Of a DNA stretch of 64,000 nucleotides, positions 7,255-15,237 are shown in pieces. Under the pieces are notes generated by a model that saw nothing but the letters and a program-made list of their open reading frames with translations, was not told the DNA's origin and ran no database searches. This DNA comes from an uncultured Mucispirillum sp. (GTDB taxonomy: Bacteria; Chrysiogenota; Deferribacteres; Deferribacterales; Mucispirillaceae). The stretch covers positions 39,363-103,362 of the forward strand of contig CALUZC010000006.1 of assembly GCA_944325215.1 (NCBI GenBank), read 5' to 3'. A program made the translations under genes and the position numbers. Each line of letters opens with the position of its first letter. Within the stretch, counting starts at the first letter, position 1.

Positions 7255-9378
7255 TTATCTTTTCTTTTTGTCTGTTTTATAATATCCACTTACAAGCCAG
7301 CATTGTTTTTCCCCTTGCCAGTCTAATGAAACCAAACCTTTCTTATCATTTGTTTCTACAAATAACTTTTTAGGCAATTTCTCATTTTTATTTTTTGGCA
7401 TATTCATATAACTTGCTCCATTTTTTAGCAATGGTATCAACTCATTCTTTACAAATTCATTACCGTCAAATCCATCTTGGTTTCGCCGTTTTATAATATG
7501 TGCTAACCCATAACCTTTACTTGTATTTGTTTTAATTGTCCCATAAGGTATATCTACACCATAACCTGCAACAGTTATCACATCAGGCACATAACCTTCT
7601 TTTTTATCAAGTAAAAAATTTATTGCAACTTGCCCTTTGCCAGAATATTTTGTATATGCTGTTCCCCATTCTTCTGGTCGGACTCTTTGCTCATTTTCTA
7701 TGTCGCCACCACCAAGAAGCAATTCCCCGGTTTCTCTATCTATTAAAACCCTTTTACCATTTTTTAATGTCCGCCATTCTGCACCTTCAATATAAACATC
7801 TATATCATCATCTTCTATATATTTTTGGTTATCCTGTTCAGCACGAAAACCGACATGTGCGGGTGTAGTGCTGTCTGCTCCGTCAGGGGAAAGGTGGAAA
7901 GGGGAGAAACGGGATTCTCCACTTTCCAGAGAGTCCATCCACTGATTAAATATTTCCTGTTCCACTTCACTATTTTCTGGTATTTTATAATCTTCTAAAT
8001 CTATCCAATCAAATTTAAAATTATCTTCACTAATTGCTCTTATTGCATCTTTTCCTGTAACAACTCCGCTCATTATAAGTTTTGAAATGTAGTCAGCTTT
8101 TAAATTATTTATCTCTACCTGCTCTTTTTGTTTAATCTGTTTTCTTGGGTTAAACTCATATTTTGGTTCATCTAATATTCCAGCTTTAAAGCATAATACA
8201 TACTCTGCGGCTTTTTCCATAACAGGTATAACTACTGATTTTGCATAACCATCTATTACATCATAAAAATTATTTTCATCATATTCCCCAGTAGCATTAA
8301 AGCCCCTTGGAGAAAGCCCTAATAATTTTGTTACAGGTATGCCACGAGTTGAAGCTGTCATAAGCTCATACATTTGTGATAGTAGATTATCCATACCAGA
8401 TAAACTTGTAACAGTTTCAATCCATTCTTCATCTTTGGCAAGTAATAGTGTAGCAAGGTTATTGCTTGTAGCATTCATATATTTTACTCTTGCCTGTGTT
8501 TGTGGGTCTGCTATTTTTTGGGCAGTAGTTTTAATAATTTTTGTGCGAAATCTAAGTATTAAATCACTTATACTCTGACGGACAGTATCAGCATTAGATA
8601 CATAGTTTTTCATATAAAAGGAAAGGGGAAGTCCTAAGTAATTATAAAGTGGTTTTATTAAATCAGGCACAGAATAAAATACTATTGGTATAAGCCTTGT
8701 TTTATGCACTGTAGTAGAAGCACCCAGCACCCACCATAAATCAGGCTGCATATAGTTATTTTTTAATGGATTAAATGTATTTACCTGCACAGGTGCTGCC
8801 TGCCATGGCTCAATTACAGTAAGCCCAGTAATTTTATTTTTTTTAGAAGTTTTTTCATTAATATATAGTGGCAGGCTTAAATTAGTATCATCAGTATTTA
8901 TATAAATAAATGCTCCGCCATATTCTAATGCTCTCTGCACTGCAAGTCGTATTTTATTATAAAAATCAAGAGAATTTAAAACCATTTCAAAATTTTCTAT
9001 ATCCAAATGAGCTGATATCCATTTTCCGCCACTTTTAAATATCTCTCTTGTAATCACATCTATTGCCTTGCTTATCATGCTGTCAGTTGCTAAATTCGCA
9101 CATTCTTGATAGCTTAATCTATTTAATATATGATGTGAGTATTGCTGCAGTGAATTATTTACACCAATAGAAGCAGCATAATTCTGCCAGCTTGAAAAAT
9201 TTCTATAAGCAAGCCCTGCCACATCAGCTGGCATATTATCAAATGTCCTAATCGGTGCAATATCTGATAAATTAATATTCCTGCTTTCATAAGCTCGGCT
9301 GTCAATATACTGCACTTTATCTATATTACTGTCTTCAACTTTTATTTTTTCACTTCTAAATATATCTAATAGTCCCAT
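7255..9378 (-). CDS. portal protein with C-terminal PBECR-like nuclease domain
   Basis: This protein has 707 residues, while portals of this family are normally about 450-500. Residues 1-475 resemble DUF1073-type portal proteins (early LDIFRSEK, RALEYGGAFIYI, SPRGFNATGEYDENNFYDVI). Residues about 480-515 are a linker made from an in-frame repeat. Residues about 520-707 carry WRTLKNGKRVLIDRETGE, then GYGLAHIIKRR, DGFDGNEF and a final W-V-SGYY strand. This matches the pattern of phage BECR-fold nuclease domains fused to portal or MuF proteins. Portal function is firm. The nuclease is an inference. Confidence 0.75.
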   Translation of the reverse strand: MGLLDIFRSEKIKVEDSNIDKVQYIDSRAYESRNINLSDIAPIRTFDNMPADVAGLAYRNFSSWQNYAASIGVNNSLQQYSHHILNRLSYQECANLATDSMISKAIDVITREIFKSGGKWISAHLDIENFEMVLNSLDFYNKIRLAVQRALEYGGAFIYINTDDTNLSLPLYINEKTSKKNKITGLTVIEPWQAAPVQVNTFNPLKNNYMQPDLWWVLGASTTVHKTRLIPIVFYSVPDLIKPLYNYLGLPLSFYMKNYVSNADTVRQSISDLILRFRTKIIKTTAQKIADPQTQARVKYMNATSNNLATLLLAKDEEWIETVTSLSGMDNLLSQMYELMTASTRGIPVTKLLGLSPRGFNATGEYDENNFYDVIDGYAKSVVIPVMEKAAEYVLCFKAGILDEPKYEFNPRKQIKQKEQVEINNLKADYISKLIMSGVVTGKDAIRAISEDNFKFDWIDLEDYKIPENSEVEQEIFNQWMDSLESGESRFSPFHLSPDGADSTTPAHVGFRAEQDNQKYIEDDDIDVYIEGAEWRTLKNGKRVLIDRETGELLLGGGDIENEQRVRPEEWGTAYTKYSGKGQVAINFLLDKKEGYVPDVITVAGYGVDIPYGTIKTNTSKGYGLAHIIKRRNQDGFDGNEFVKNELIPLLKNGASYMNMPKNKNEKLPKKLFVETNDKKGLVSLDWQGEKQCWLVSGYYKTDKKKR
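7887..7933 (-). repeat. hairpin repeat inserted in portal gene
   Basis: GGTGGAAAGGGGAGAA pairs with TTCTCCACTTTCC. The same hairpin type ends family B copies and occurs at 18,530. Here it is translated in frame (SRFSPFHLSPDG) and forms the linker between the portal and the extra C-terminal domain. Confidence 0.6.
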
Positions 9379-9411
9379 TGTAACTCCTAATATGTTAATA
9401 ATTTATATTCC

Positions 9412-9540
9412 TTCATTAATAGTGATTATAAAAATCATGGGCGTGAACCGTGATTTTTATCCCTATGAAATTTTTATATGGTGAATATAAAAATTTTGCA
9501 TTAGGGGAAAGATAGAAAGGGGACTTGTCCCCGTTCTAAA
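9412..9540 (-). repeat. family B structured repeat, copy 2
   Basis: It is nearly identical to 11030-11151. Hairpin one is ATAAAAATCATGG...CCGTGATTTTTAT, hairpin two AAATTTTTATAT/ATATAAAAATTT with loop GGTGA, then a G/C hairpin. It lies in the 5' leader of the portal gene, 34 bp from its start codon. Confidence 0.75.
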
Positions 9541-9573
9541 AGCTCAACACAGAGTAAAGCCAAAAAGAAAAGC

Positions 9574-11013
9574 CTAGATATTCCATATCTTATTTACTTT
9601 CTCATAATCTACTTGCTCATAATTACCTAGCTCTGCTCTCGCATACACTCCCAGCAAACATGCAATAACACTATCTCCATGCCGTTTTAAATGGCTGTCC
9701 TTTTCATTTACTCTCTCCACTATTTTTGGCACACCTTTCACAAGCTTTACACTCCTAAAATCTGCCAAAATATCAGCCGATTTTGGAAGAGTTATAGTCT
9801 TATCTTCCAATGCTGCTTTCAATTTTGGAAAAGCATTTAAATAAAATGTCTCACTGGCTTTTACAGATATTATTAAATCTTCGCCATATCTCTCAGTGCA
9901 GCTTTCAGCCAGATATTCTCCATTACCCCTTGCATCAAATCCGCCTCCATTAAAGCGGGGTAGCCTGTCTATTATATAATGGGCTATTCTCTCCTGCACC
10001 TTGTGTGGTGCATTTCTTATTTCAACTATAAATGGAGTAGATAGTGTTAAGTCCTTATTTTCAGATAATATCCAAAACACAGAAAGGTCACTGCTGCGTG
10101 CAAAGTCTTCACCAATAAAGTGTCTGTTATTTATGTTTAGATTCTTTAATAACTCAGATATATTATCATCTAAAAAATCACTTACATAAGAAGAACGTCT
10201 TGCCTCATTCCATGATGCAAAATCTTCACTTGGTGGGTTAAATCTCACTATTGGTATATCTGCCTGCATACAGCTTTCAACTAAGAATGATGTAAAATAA
10301 GCACCACCACTTTTTGAAGGTATGCAGCGTAACTCTTCATCAGAGCTTTCGCCATAGTCTGCATATATCGAAGTTATCCATTCATCTTTTGCAGTCTTCA
10401 TTTTTGTTATTTCTCTAACTCTTTCATAAAGACCATCATTAATAGCATCATCAAAAGTAGTTCTATGTAATGAGTAGTTAAGTCTGCCTTTTCTTATATC
10501 TTCAATATACTCGTTAAAAATATTATCTTCGCCAAAATGAGTGCTTATAACTGCTACTTTACCTCCCCATATTAAAAAGGCAAGGGCAGCTTTCATTGTC
10601 TCTTTTAAATCATCATGGAATGCTGCTTCATCTATTACAGCTTTTCCTTGCTTACCACGTAAGTTTGAAGGGCGTCCAGAAAGGGCAGTGATTTTAAAGC
10701 CTGAATGAAATGTAATAGAGTATGATAATATTTTTTTATCTTCATCTATTATTTCATTATCATATATTTTTGATACAGCTTGATTTAGTTTTTTTGCCCA
10801 GTCAGCACATGTTTCTATATATTCTTTTGCCATATCTTTATTATATCCTATATACCAAACATCCATGCCTTTATTACTGCAAGCAGTAAGCACATTATCA
10901 AGTGCCTCAGCCCATGTCACACCAATACGACGGCTTTTTTCATAGAATTTTACAGAAGCAGTATCTGATACCCACTTTTTCTGATATGGTAAAAGTATGC
11001 TGTCTATTTTCAT
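9574..11013 (-). CDS. terminase large subunit (Mu gp28-like)
   Basis: The start is ATG at 11013 (MKIDSILLPYQ) after AAGG, giving 479 aa. An earlier in-frame start lies in repeat DNA. The ATPase half has the modified Walker A SRRIGVTW (about 27-34), Walker B VIDEAAF (about 123) and a coupling motif STHFGED. The C-terminal RNase H-like nuclease half shows GEDFARSSDLSVFWIL and FDARGNGEYLAE acidic residues. It packages DNA into the prohead by headful cutting, with the small subunit just upstream. Confidence 0.88.
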   Translation of the reverse strand: MKIDSILLPYQKKWVSDTASVKFYEKSRRIGVTWAEALDNVLTACSNKGMDVWYIGYNKDMAKEYIETCADWAKKLNQAVSKIYDNEIIDEDKKILSYSITFHSGFKITALSGRPSNLRGKQGKAVIDEAAFHDDLKETMKAALAFLIWGGKVAVISTHFGEDNIFNEYIEDIRKGRLNYSLHRTTFDDAINDGLYERVREITKMKTAKDEWITSIYADYGESSDEELRCIPSKSGGAYFTSFLVESCMQADIPIVRFNPPSEDFASWNEARRSSYVSDFLDDNISELLKNLNINNRHFIGEDFARSSDLSVFWILSENKDLTLSTPFIVEIRNAPHKVQERIAHYIIDRLPRFNGGGFDARGNGEYLAESCTERYGEDLIISVKASETFYLNAFPKLKAALEDKTITLPKSADILADFRSVKLVKGVPKIVERVNEKDSHLKRHGDSVIACLLGVYARAELGNYEQVDYEKVNKIWNI

Positions 11014-11029
11014 AATAATTCCTTCATTA

Positions 11030-11151
11030 ATAGTAATCATAAAAATCACGGGCGTGAACCGTGATTTTTATCCCTATGAAATTTTTATATGGTGAATATA
11101 AAAATTTTGCATTAGGGGGAAGGTGGAAAGGGGGATATATCCCCCTTCCAG
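11030..11151 (-). repeat. family B structured repeat, copy 3
   Basis: Compared with copy 2, hairpin one has C replacing T and still pairs (ATCACGG/CCGTGAT). The terminal hairpin is GGAAAGGGGGATATATCCCCCTTCC-like. It sits about 17 bp upstream of the terminase start codon on the leader side. Confidence 0.75.
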
Positions 11152-11154
11152 TTA

Positions 11155-11601
11155 TTATATCCCTAAAAGTTCTTTTCTAATTTCATCTATGTTTTCATGT
11201 TTTAACCCTGTATTTTTCTTTTTATCTTTAGGGTTGATTTTATTTCTTAGGTTTATTAATTTTTCACAAAGCTGATTATAAACATACATTGCTTGGTTAT
11301 CTACTTTACCAGCTGGTAGATTATCAAAATACACATCGTATCTTTCTTTTTGCTTTTGTAAATCCTGCAATAATGTTTCTTCAAAAGATATAGTAGTATC
11401 CTGTGCAGCTTGCTTTTTGATATCAATATTAGATGCTCTAGTATTCCAATCAAGCTTAACCCGCCAGGAAGCAATAGTTGTGCGGGTGATACTATAACCT
11501 GCATTGCTTAAAAGTCGCACAACTTCACTGTCATTTCTTGTATCATACCAAAAAAGAAAGGCTTTCTCTTTTACTTCATTAGAGTAGATATTTTTTGACA
11601 T
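11155..11601 (-). CDS. terminase small subunit-like protein (DUF1804-like)
   Basis: This 148-residue protein has an N-terminal helix-turn-helix (NEVKEKAFLFWYDTRNDSEVVRLL, then ITRTTIASWR) that would bind DNA. A central coiled coil (FEETLLQDLQKQKERYDVYF) probably oligomerises. It lies immediately before the large terminase gene and starts next to the stop of the preceding gene (TAAATG). Gene order equals Mu gp27-gp28. Confidence 0.75.
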   Translation of the reverse strand: MSKNIYSNEVKEKAFLFWYDTRNDSEVVRLLSNAGYSITRTTIASWRVKLDWNTRASNIDIKKQAAQDTTISFEETLLQDLQKQKERYDVYFDNLPAGKVDNQAMYVYNQLCEKLINLRNKINPKDKKKNTGLKHENIDEIRKELLGI

Positions 11602-11898
11602 TTACACATTTACTCCAATATCGCTTATTAAATTATCTAATAAATCAATACCTTTTTTAGATAGAGTGATTATAAGTATGTACTTTTGAAAATATGTTAC
11701 TTTTACATAACCACCATCGTTTAAATACTCTATCAGACTTGCTAACTCTCTTTTTGATAAGCTATGCCCTTGAAGCTCAAGGGCTTTTTGCAGCACAACA
11801 AAATCAACCCCTTCAGGATATTTTTGTTTTAAGTTTTGCAGGATAAGCCCACGACGATGTTGGTTTTCAATATTTTCTATTTCTGTTTTATTTAACAT
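11602..11898 (-). CDS. winged-helix protein, Mu gp26-like
   Basis: This 98-residue protein has the helix-helix-wing pattern LQKALELQGHSLSKRELASLIEYLNDGGYVKV. It occupies the place of Mu gp26, just before the terminase genes. It starts inside the end of the preceding gene (11-bp overlap) and its stop touches the next ATG, so the block is translationally coupled. The DNA target and role are unknown. Confidence 0.6.
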   Translation of the reverse strand: MLNKTEIENIENQHRRGLILQNLKQKYPEGVDFVVLQKALELQGHSLSKRELASLIEYLNDGGYVKVTYFQKYILIITLSKKGIDLLDNLISDIGVNV

Positions 11899-12205
11899 CT
11901 TTATTATCCTCTAATCGTATTTTAATATAAGATATATCTTCACTTATTTTTTTTAGTGTCATTTCAACAGCGTCTTCTCTCTGTTTTGCTTCACGCAGAT
12001 AGTGTTCTAATGCAGTAACACTTTTTACAAGCTCTTCAAAAGCAGATACCTGCCTTTCTTGCATATCTAAATATTTTTGACCTACTATTTTTAATACTTT
12101 ATATAAAACAAACATTAAAAGCCCTGTAAAAAGCATACCAGGAGCTAACATCATCACAAGTAAACTCTTATCTGAAAGTATTGTATTTATTAATCCTACA
12201 TCCAT
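11888..12205 (-). CDS. membrane plus coiled-coil phage protein (gp25/holin-like)
   Basis: The start MDVGLINTIL at 12205 follows GGAGATAAATAT, giving 105 aa. One membrane helix (LVMMLAPGMLFTGLLMFVLY) is followed by a long charged coiled coil to the end. It lies between the spanin pair and gp26-like gene, the position of Mu gp25. A lysis (holin) role is possible because no other holin is obvious here, except the 32-residue protein at 12380. Confidence 0.5.
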   Translation of the reverse strand: MDVGLINTILSDKSLLVMMLAPGMLFTGLLMFVLYKVLKIVGQKYLDMQERQVSAFEELVKSVTALEHYLREAKQREDAVEMTLKKISEDISYIKIRLEDNKDVK

Positions 12206-12241
12206 ATATTTATCTCCATATTTTAAAATCATTTTAAAATT

Positions 12242-12268
12242 AACCTACCGAGAAAAACTCGGCAGGTT
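12242..12268. terminator. hairpin in lysis/packaging junction
   Basis: AACCTACCGAG-AAAAA-CTCGGCAGGTT has one mismatch and is followed on the plus strand by GTTTTTA. Read leftward, the direction of the operon, it is only a stem-loop. Confidence 0.4.
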
Positions 12269-12289
12269 GTTTTTACTGCTTTTTACTTT

Positions 12290-12384
12290 TTTTGGAAGGT
12301 GCAGGACGCACCGCCTTTAGTAAGTGCGAGAGCATTCACTGCGACCAAACGCCAAATAAAAAATACAAGGATGTATTTTTTATT
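12290..12384 (+). repeat. family C repeat, copy 2 (GGA-loop hairpins)
   Basis: Hairpin GGTGC-AGGAC-GCACC (about 12297-12311) is followed by the conserved AGTAAGTGCG...CACTGCGACCAAACGCC block. The last part is hairpin AAAAAATACA-AGGA-TGTATTTTTT. The segment ATACAAGGATGT is an exact match to the published CsrA-binding consensus RUACARGGAUGU. Confidence 0.65.
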
Positions 12385-12478
12385 TTTTGTTTTTAAAGTA
12401 TTCAACTGTTTTACAGCCAAACCAGCCTACAATTAAGCCAAAAAGCAAACAAACAGTCATCCAGCCCCAACAAGCCAT
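12380..12478 (-). CDS. 32-residue membrane protein
   Basis: ATG at 12478 follows GAGGTG by 6 nt. The peptide MACWGWMTVCLLFGLIVGWF is one membrane helix, then a basic tail ending KNKK. It is in the lysis region and codirectional with the spanins, so a small holin, pinholin or lysis accessory is possible. The stop codon lies in a family C repeat. Confidence 0.5.
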   Translation of the reverse strand: MACWGWMTVCLLFGLIVGWFGCKTVEYFKNKK

Positions 12479-12505
12479 AATTCACCTCATCATATTTATT
12501 TTTAA

Positions 12506-12625
12506 GGTAATAAGATTTTTTCTTTAATCTAGGCGGATTGAGAAAATTACGAATGAGTTTACAAAATAGGTAAATGATTGAGTAATTTTTTCAACCAACA
12601 ACGAATAAAGGAAAAAGATATTACC
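12506..12625 (+). repeat. family A long-hairpin repeat, copy 3
   Basis: Outer stem GGTAAT/ATTACC, loop AAGA/GAT, stem TTTTTTCTTTA/TAAAGGAAAAA, loop TCTAGGCGG/CAACAACGAA, inner stem AAAATTAC/GTAATTTT, cap GAGTTTAC...GTAAATGA. It supplies the stop codon of the Rz1-like gene. Confidence 0.8.
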
Positions 12626-12863
12626 GTTTTTCAAAGCATTTAATAGCTGCTTCTAAACTCTTTACATATGCCACTAAATCCGCAATATTCAGCATCAATA
12701 TTGCTGTATTTTTTTCACTGCCAATATGGCTTTTATTATCAAGCTGTTTTAACTCCACCCGTGCAGGCACAGCACACTGTTTATTTTTTACTATCACTTG
12801 ACTGTGCTGTGAACATGCTCCAGTAATTATTAATATAATTAATAGCAATATTACTTTTTTCAT
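12621..12863 (-). CDS. Rz1-like outer-membrane spanin lipoprotein
   Basis: This 80-residue lipoprotein has signal MKKVILLLIILIITGAC with the lipobox cysteine at 17. It overlaps the end of the upstream TM/coiled-coil gene by 83 bp in another frame, the classic Rz/Rz1 layout. It would bridge to the inner-membrane spanin and fuse membranes at lysis. It is longer than lambda Rz1 and not proline-rich. Confidence 0.7.
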   Translation of the reverse strand: MKKVILLLIILIITGACSQHSQVIVKNKQCAVPARVELKQLDNKSHIGSEKNTAILMLNIADLVAYVKSLEAAIKCFEKR

Positions 12864-13260
12864 AACTTATCACCTTTGATAGCATTGGGGCGGTGCGGTC
12901 TTCCGCCCCAGCTTTTGAGCCATTGTGCAAATTTATTTCGGAGGGAGTTTGTTTTTTACCAACATCATAAGTAGGCTCAATACTTAAAAATGTTAGTAAA
13001 TTCTCTCTTGCTTTCAACCTTTCATTACATATACTTTCTGCTTCTAATACCTGCTCTTGCAGGCTTGCAATATTTTTATCTATTTCAGTAATAGCAACAT
13101 CTCTTAACTTTATCATTTCAGTAAGCCTTGCATTTTCTTTTGTAAGTTTATTATTACTTGCTTTTTCAATACCTAAAAGCACAGATAAAACCACCAGCAT
13201 AGCAAAAAGAAAAAGTATTATATATTTACTTAACGCATTTATATTCATATCACATACCAT
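12781..13260 (-). CDS. Rz-like inner-membrane spanin
   Basis: The start is uncertain: ATG at 13260, or 13248 (MNINALSKYII), with no strong ribosome-binding site at either. The product is about 155-159 aa. One N-terminal membrane helix (IILFLFAMLVVLSVLL) is followed by a periplasmic coiled coil (KLTKENARLTEMIKLRD...LQEQVLEAE). The gene follows the endolysin directly, separated by a REP element, and overlaps the lipoprotein spanin. Confidence 0.7.
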   Translation of the reverse strand: MVCDMNINALSKYIILFLFAMLVVLSVLLGIEKASNNKLTKENARLTEMIKLRDVAITEIDKNIASLQEQVLEAESICNERLKARENLLTFLSIEPTYDVGKKQTPSEINLHNGSKAGAEDRTAPMLSKVISYEKSNIAINYINNYWSMFTAQSSDSKK

Positions 13261-13295
13261 GTCATTCTGAGCCTGATTTATCAGGCGAAGAATCT
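13261..13295 (+). repeat. REP element between endolysin and spanin genes
   Basis: GTCATTCTGAGCCTGA...TCAGGCGAAGAATCT is a perfect-ended unit with hairpin GCCTGA/TCAGGC. It overlaps the endolysin stop codon by two bases. Confidence 0.75.
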
Positions 13296-13677
13296 ACTCA
13301 CTCTCTTTATCGCTGGCTAATTCAAAGTGAGGATAGTCAACTAAACCTTTAAAATTTTTACCCCATTTTATTTTGATACCCAGTTCTTCTGCTTTTGCCA
13401 TAATTTTTTCACCTAGTTTTTCAAAAGCTGGTATATCTTCCCAGTTCAGTGGCAGCGGCACAACATCTACAGCTAAAGATGGTTTATGATTATGTTTAGA
13501 CTGTCCCCAGCGAGCTTTACTTGCCCCACTATTATATGCTTTTTCCTGCTCTGCTTTACCTCTATGGCCACAAATTACGGCACATTTTTCCGTTTCTGCC
13601 ACAGCTTCTATTAGTTTTATTAAATCACTATGGCAGGTGTTTAATTTGGTTTGACTTTTTGTAGATAATTTTGGCAT
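13294..13677 (-). CDS. endolysin, M15 (L-alanyl-D-glutamate) peptidase-like
   Basis: This 127-residue protein has the zinc-peptidase pattern GQSKHNHKPSLAVDVV (His and Asp ligands, about 58-73) and DYPHFEL (about 114-120, third ligand His). This is the M15C/VanY fold used by T5-type endolysins to cut peptidoglycan stem peptides. There is no signal peptide, so a holin should release it. It opens the lysis cassette directly under late promoter 13700-13758. The ribosome-binding site AAGGAG is good. Confidence 0.85.
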   Translation of the reverse strand: MPKLSTKSQTKLNTCHSDLIKLIEAVAETEKCAVICGHRGKAEQEKAYNSGASKARWGQSKHNHKPSLAVDVVPLPLNWEDIPAFEKLGEKIMAKAEELGIKIKWGKNFKGLVDYPHFELASDKESE

Positions 13678-13699
13678 ATAATCAACTCCTTATGTGTTG

Positions 13700-13758
13700 A
13701 TTATAGATAATTAGATAATATTAATACAGATAAGCTGTATTATTAATATTTATTATAA
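13700..13758 (-). promoter_or_regulatory. candidate phage late promoter, copy 3 (lysis operon)
   Basis: The -10 TATAAT (13700-13705) is 19 bp from the conserved block 13724-13758. The dyad TACAG-ATAAG-CTGTA is perfect here and overlaps the -35 position. The place before the lysis cassette equals Plys of Mu. Confidence 0.65.
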
Positions 13759-13760
13759 AA

Positions 13761-13802
13761 AAGGGTAAAAAGAGACCCTGCCATAAAAGCAGGGCGTACC
13801 CT
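13761..13802 (-). terminator. terminator after SAP-domain gene
   Basis: Nested stems are CCCTGC-CATAAAA-GCAGGG inside AGGGTA/TACCCT. Read leftward, the second arm is followed by a T-rich tract. A second hairpin, ACAGGGC-GAAA-GCCCTGT, at 13927-13942 lies immediately after the stop of the same gene. Otherwise 13678-13945 is AT-rich with no gene. Confidence 0.5.
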
Positions 13803-13945
13803 ATTTATATTTCATAAGCATATAGTGCTTATATTATTTTTCCATTGTTATTCATATTTCTTTATTATATAACTTTTAAAATGATAAATTTTTATACATC
13901 ATTTTAAATTTCTCTTTAATAATATACAGGGCGAAAGCCCTGTAA

Positions 13946-15211
13946 TTATTTATTATTAACATATTTGTATAAATTCATTATTTCTTGGTCTGTCCAATTA
14001 CGATTTTTTAAAACATCTTCTATATCTCTATCATCTTCTATAATATTATCTTTTGGTGCTGTTCTATTAGGATATTTTTTATAAATAATACCAACTTCAT
14101 CATAATCATTCACATCAATTTTTGGTGTATTAATAATATCTTGAATTATACGGCATACATTTTTATAAGAATAGTAAGAAAATGGAAGTTGTGGAATAAA
14201 TCCTTGTTTTTCATACTCAAACCCATAATTTTCGGCAAATGTATTTGTATTCATATTTAATGCTTTTATACATTTATTGATACCCATGAATACATATTTA
14301 GGTATAACTACTAAGTCAATATCATCTATAAAAAGCATTGCATAACTCTTATTGTTTAGACCACTAGCACAAATATAAGCTGCCAATGTATAACAAATCA
14401 AAGCTTTATCATACATATTATTTTTTTCAAAAAAATATGCATAATTCATTACAGTATTTTCATATGTTTTATATTGTTTGGTTTGTAATAATTGATGCAT
14501 TCTAATTTCATATAGTTTGCTCATTTTTATAAAAGCATTTTCATTTTTATATTCTTTTTTAATAATACTTAATTCATTTTTACTAACATCAAAATTATCT
14601 TCAAAAGCCATAATTTCAAATTCATATTTATTTAATAATTGTTGGGCTTTTACTGTTGGAAAATAATATATTCTTCGCACATACTGTCCTATATTTTCAG
14701 AACTTATTGTATTATATAAACTATCTACAATTTCACTTTTTTTTGTTCCTGTGTTTATATTATATTTTTTTGTAATTTCTTTTAACTCATCAACTTTATA
14801 ATGCTCAAATGCTTCTGTATGTTCATTTATAATACCCTGTGATTGAAGTTTTTTTAATATAGATTTTATTGTATATTGGCTAGGTTCTTTATAACCATAT
14901 TTTTTTGATAATCGTCCATAATATTGCCAGTATTTTTGATTAATAATAAACTTCTTTTTTAATACATCATAAAAAGTATTTTTATCAGTCATCATTAAGA
15001 TATCCATTATATTTTTTGGAATACCTTGCTTTTGCTCATACTTACTTTTTCTAAACCACATAAAATACAATGGTAATATTCCTAACAAAAAGATAACCAA
15101 TAAGCTAGATACAATATTATTATTTTCAAAAATAGCGGCTAAACCAGCTAAAATAATTATACTAGAAAATATTGTTATAATAATTTTTATAAGTTTTACT
15201 ATAAAACTCAT
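13946..15211 (-). CDS. SAP-motif membrane protein, prophage accessory gene
   Basis: This 421-residue protein has two N-terminal membrane helices (about 5-27 and 33-52), then a cytoplasmic part. Residues about 140-168 (YKVDELKEITKKYNINTGTK) form a SAP-like helix pair. No enzyme motif is seen. A second region resembling the end (WTDQEIMNLYKYV) is similar in wording to the MuF-like protein (WTDKELNNLYRYV), perhaps by chance. It sits between lysis genes and repressor, is codirectional with the repressor and has its own terminators. This is typical of lysogenic-conversion or exclusion genes. Confidence 0.6.
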   Translation of the reverse strand: MSFIVKLIKIIITIFSSIIILAGLAAIFENNNIVSSLLVIFLLGILPLYFMWFRKSKYEQKQGIPKNIMDILMMTDKNTFYDVLKKKFIINQKYWQYYGRLSKKYGYKEPSQYTIKSILKKLQSQGIINEHTEAFEHYKVDELKEITKKYNINTGTKKSEIVDSLYNTISSENIGQYVRRIYYFPTVKAQQLLNKYEFEIMAFEDNFDVSKNELSIIKKEYKNENAFIKMSKLYEIRMHQLLQTKQYKTYENTVMNYAYFFEKNNMYDKALICYTLAAYICASGLNNKSYAMLFIDDIDLVVIPKYVFMGINKCIKALNMNTNTFAENYGFEYEKQGFIPQLPFSYYSYKNVCRIIQDIINTPKIDVNDYDEVGIIYKKYPNRTAPKDNIIEDDRDIEDVLKNRNWTDQEIMNLYKYVNNK

Positions 15212-15237
15212 ATTTTCTCTCCTTTTTCATATTATTT

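Noticed and set aside
11301..11504. Second frame inside the terminase small-subunit gene
   Set aside because: It is out of frame with a well-supported gene, with no start site and no motif.
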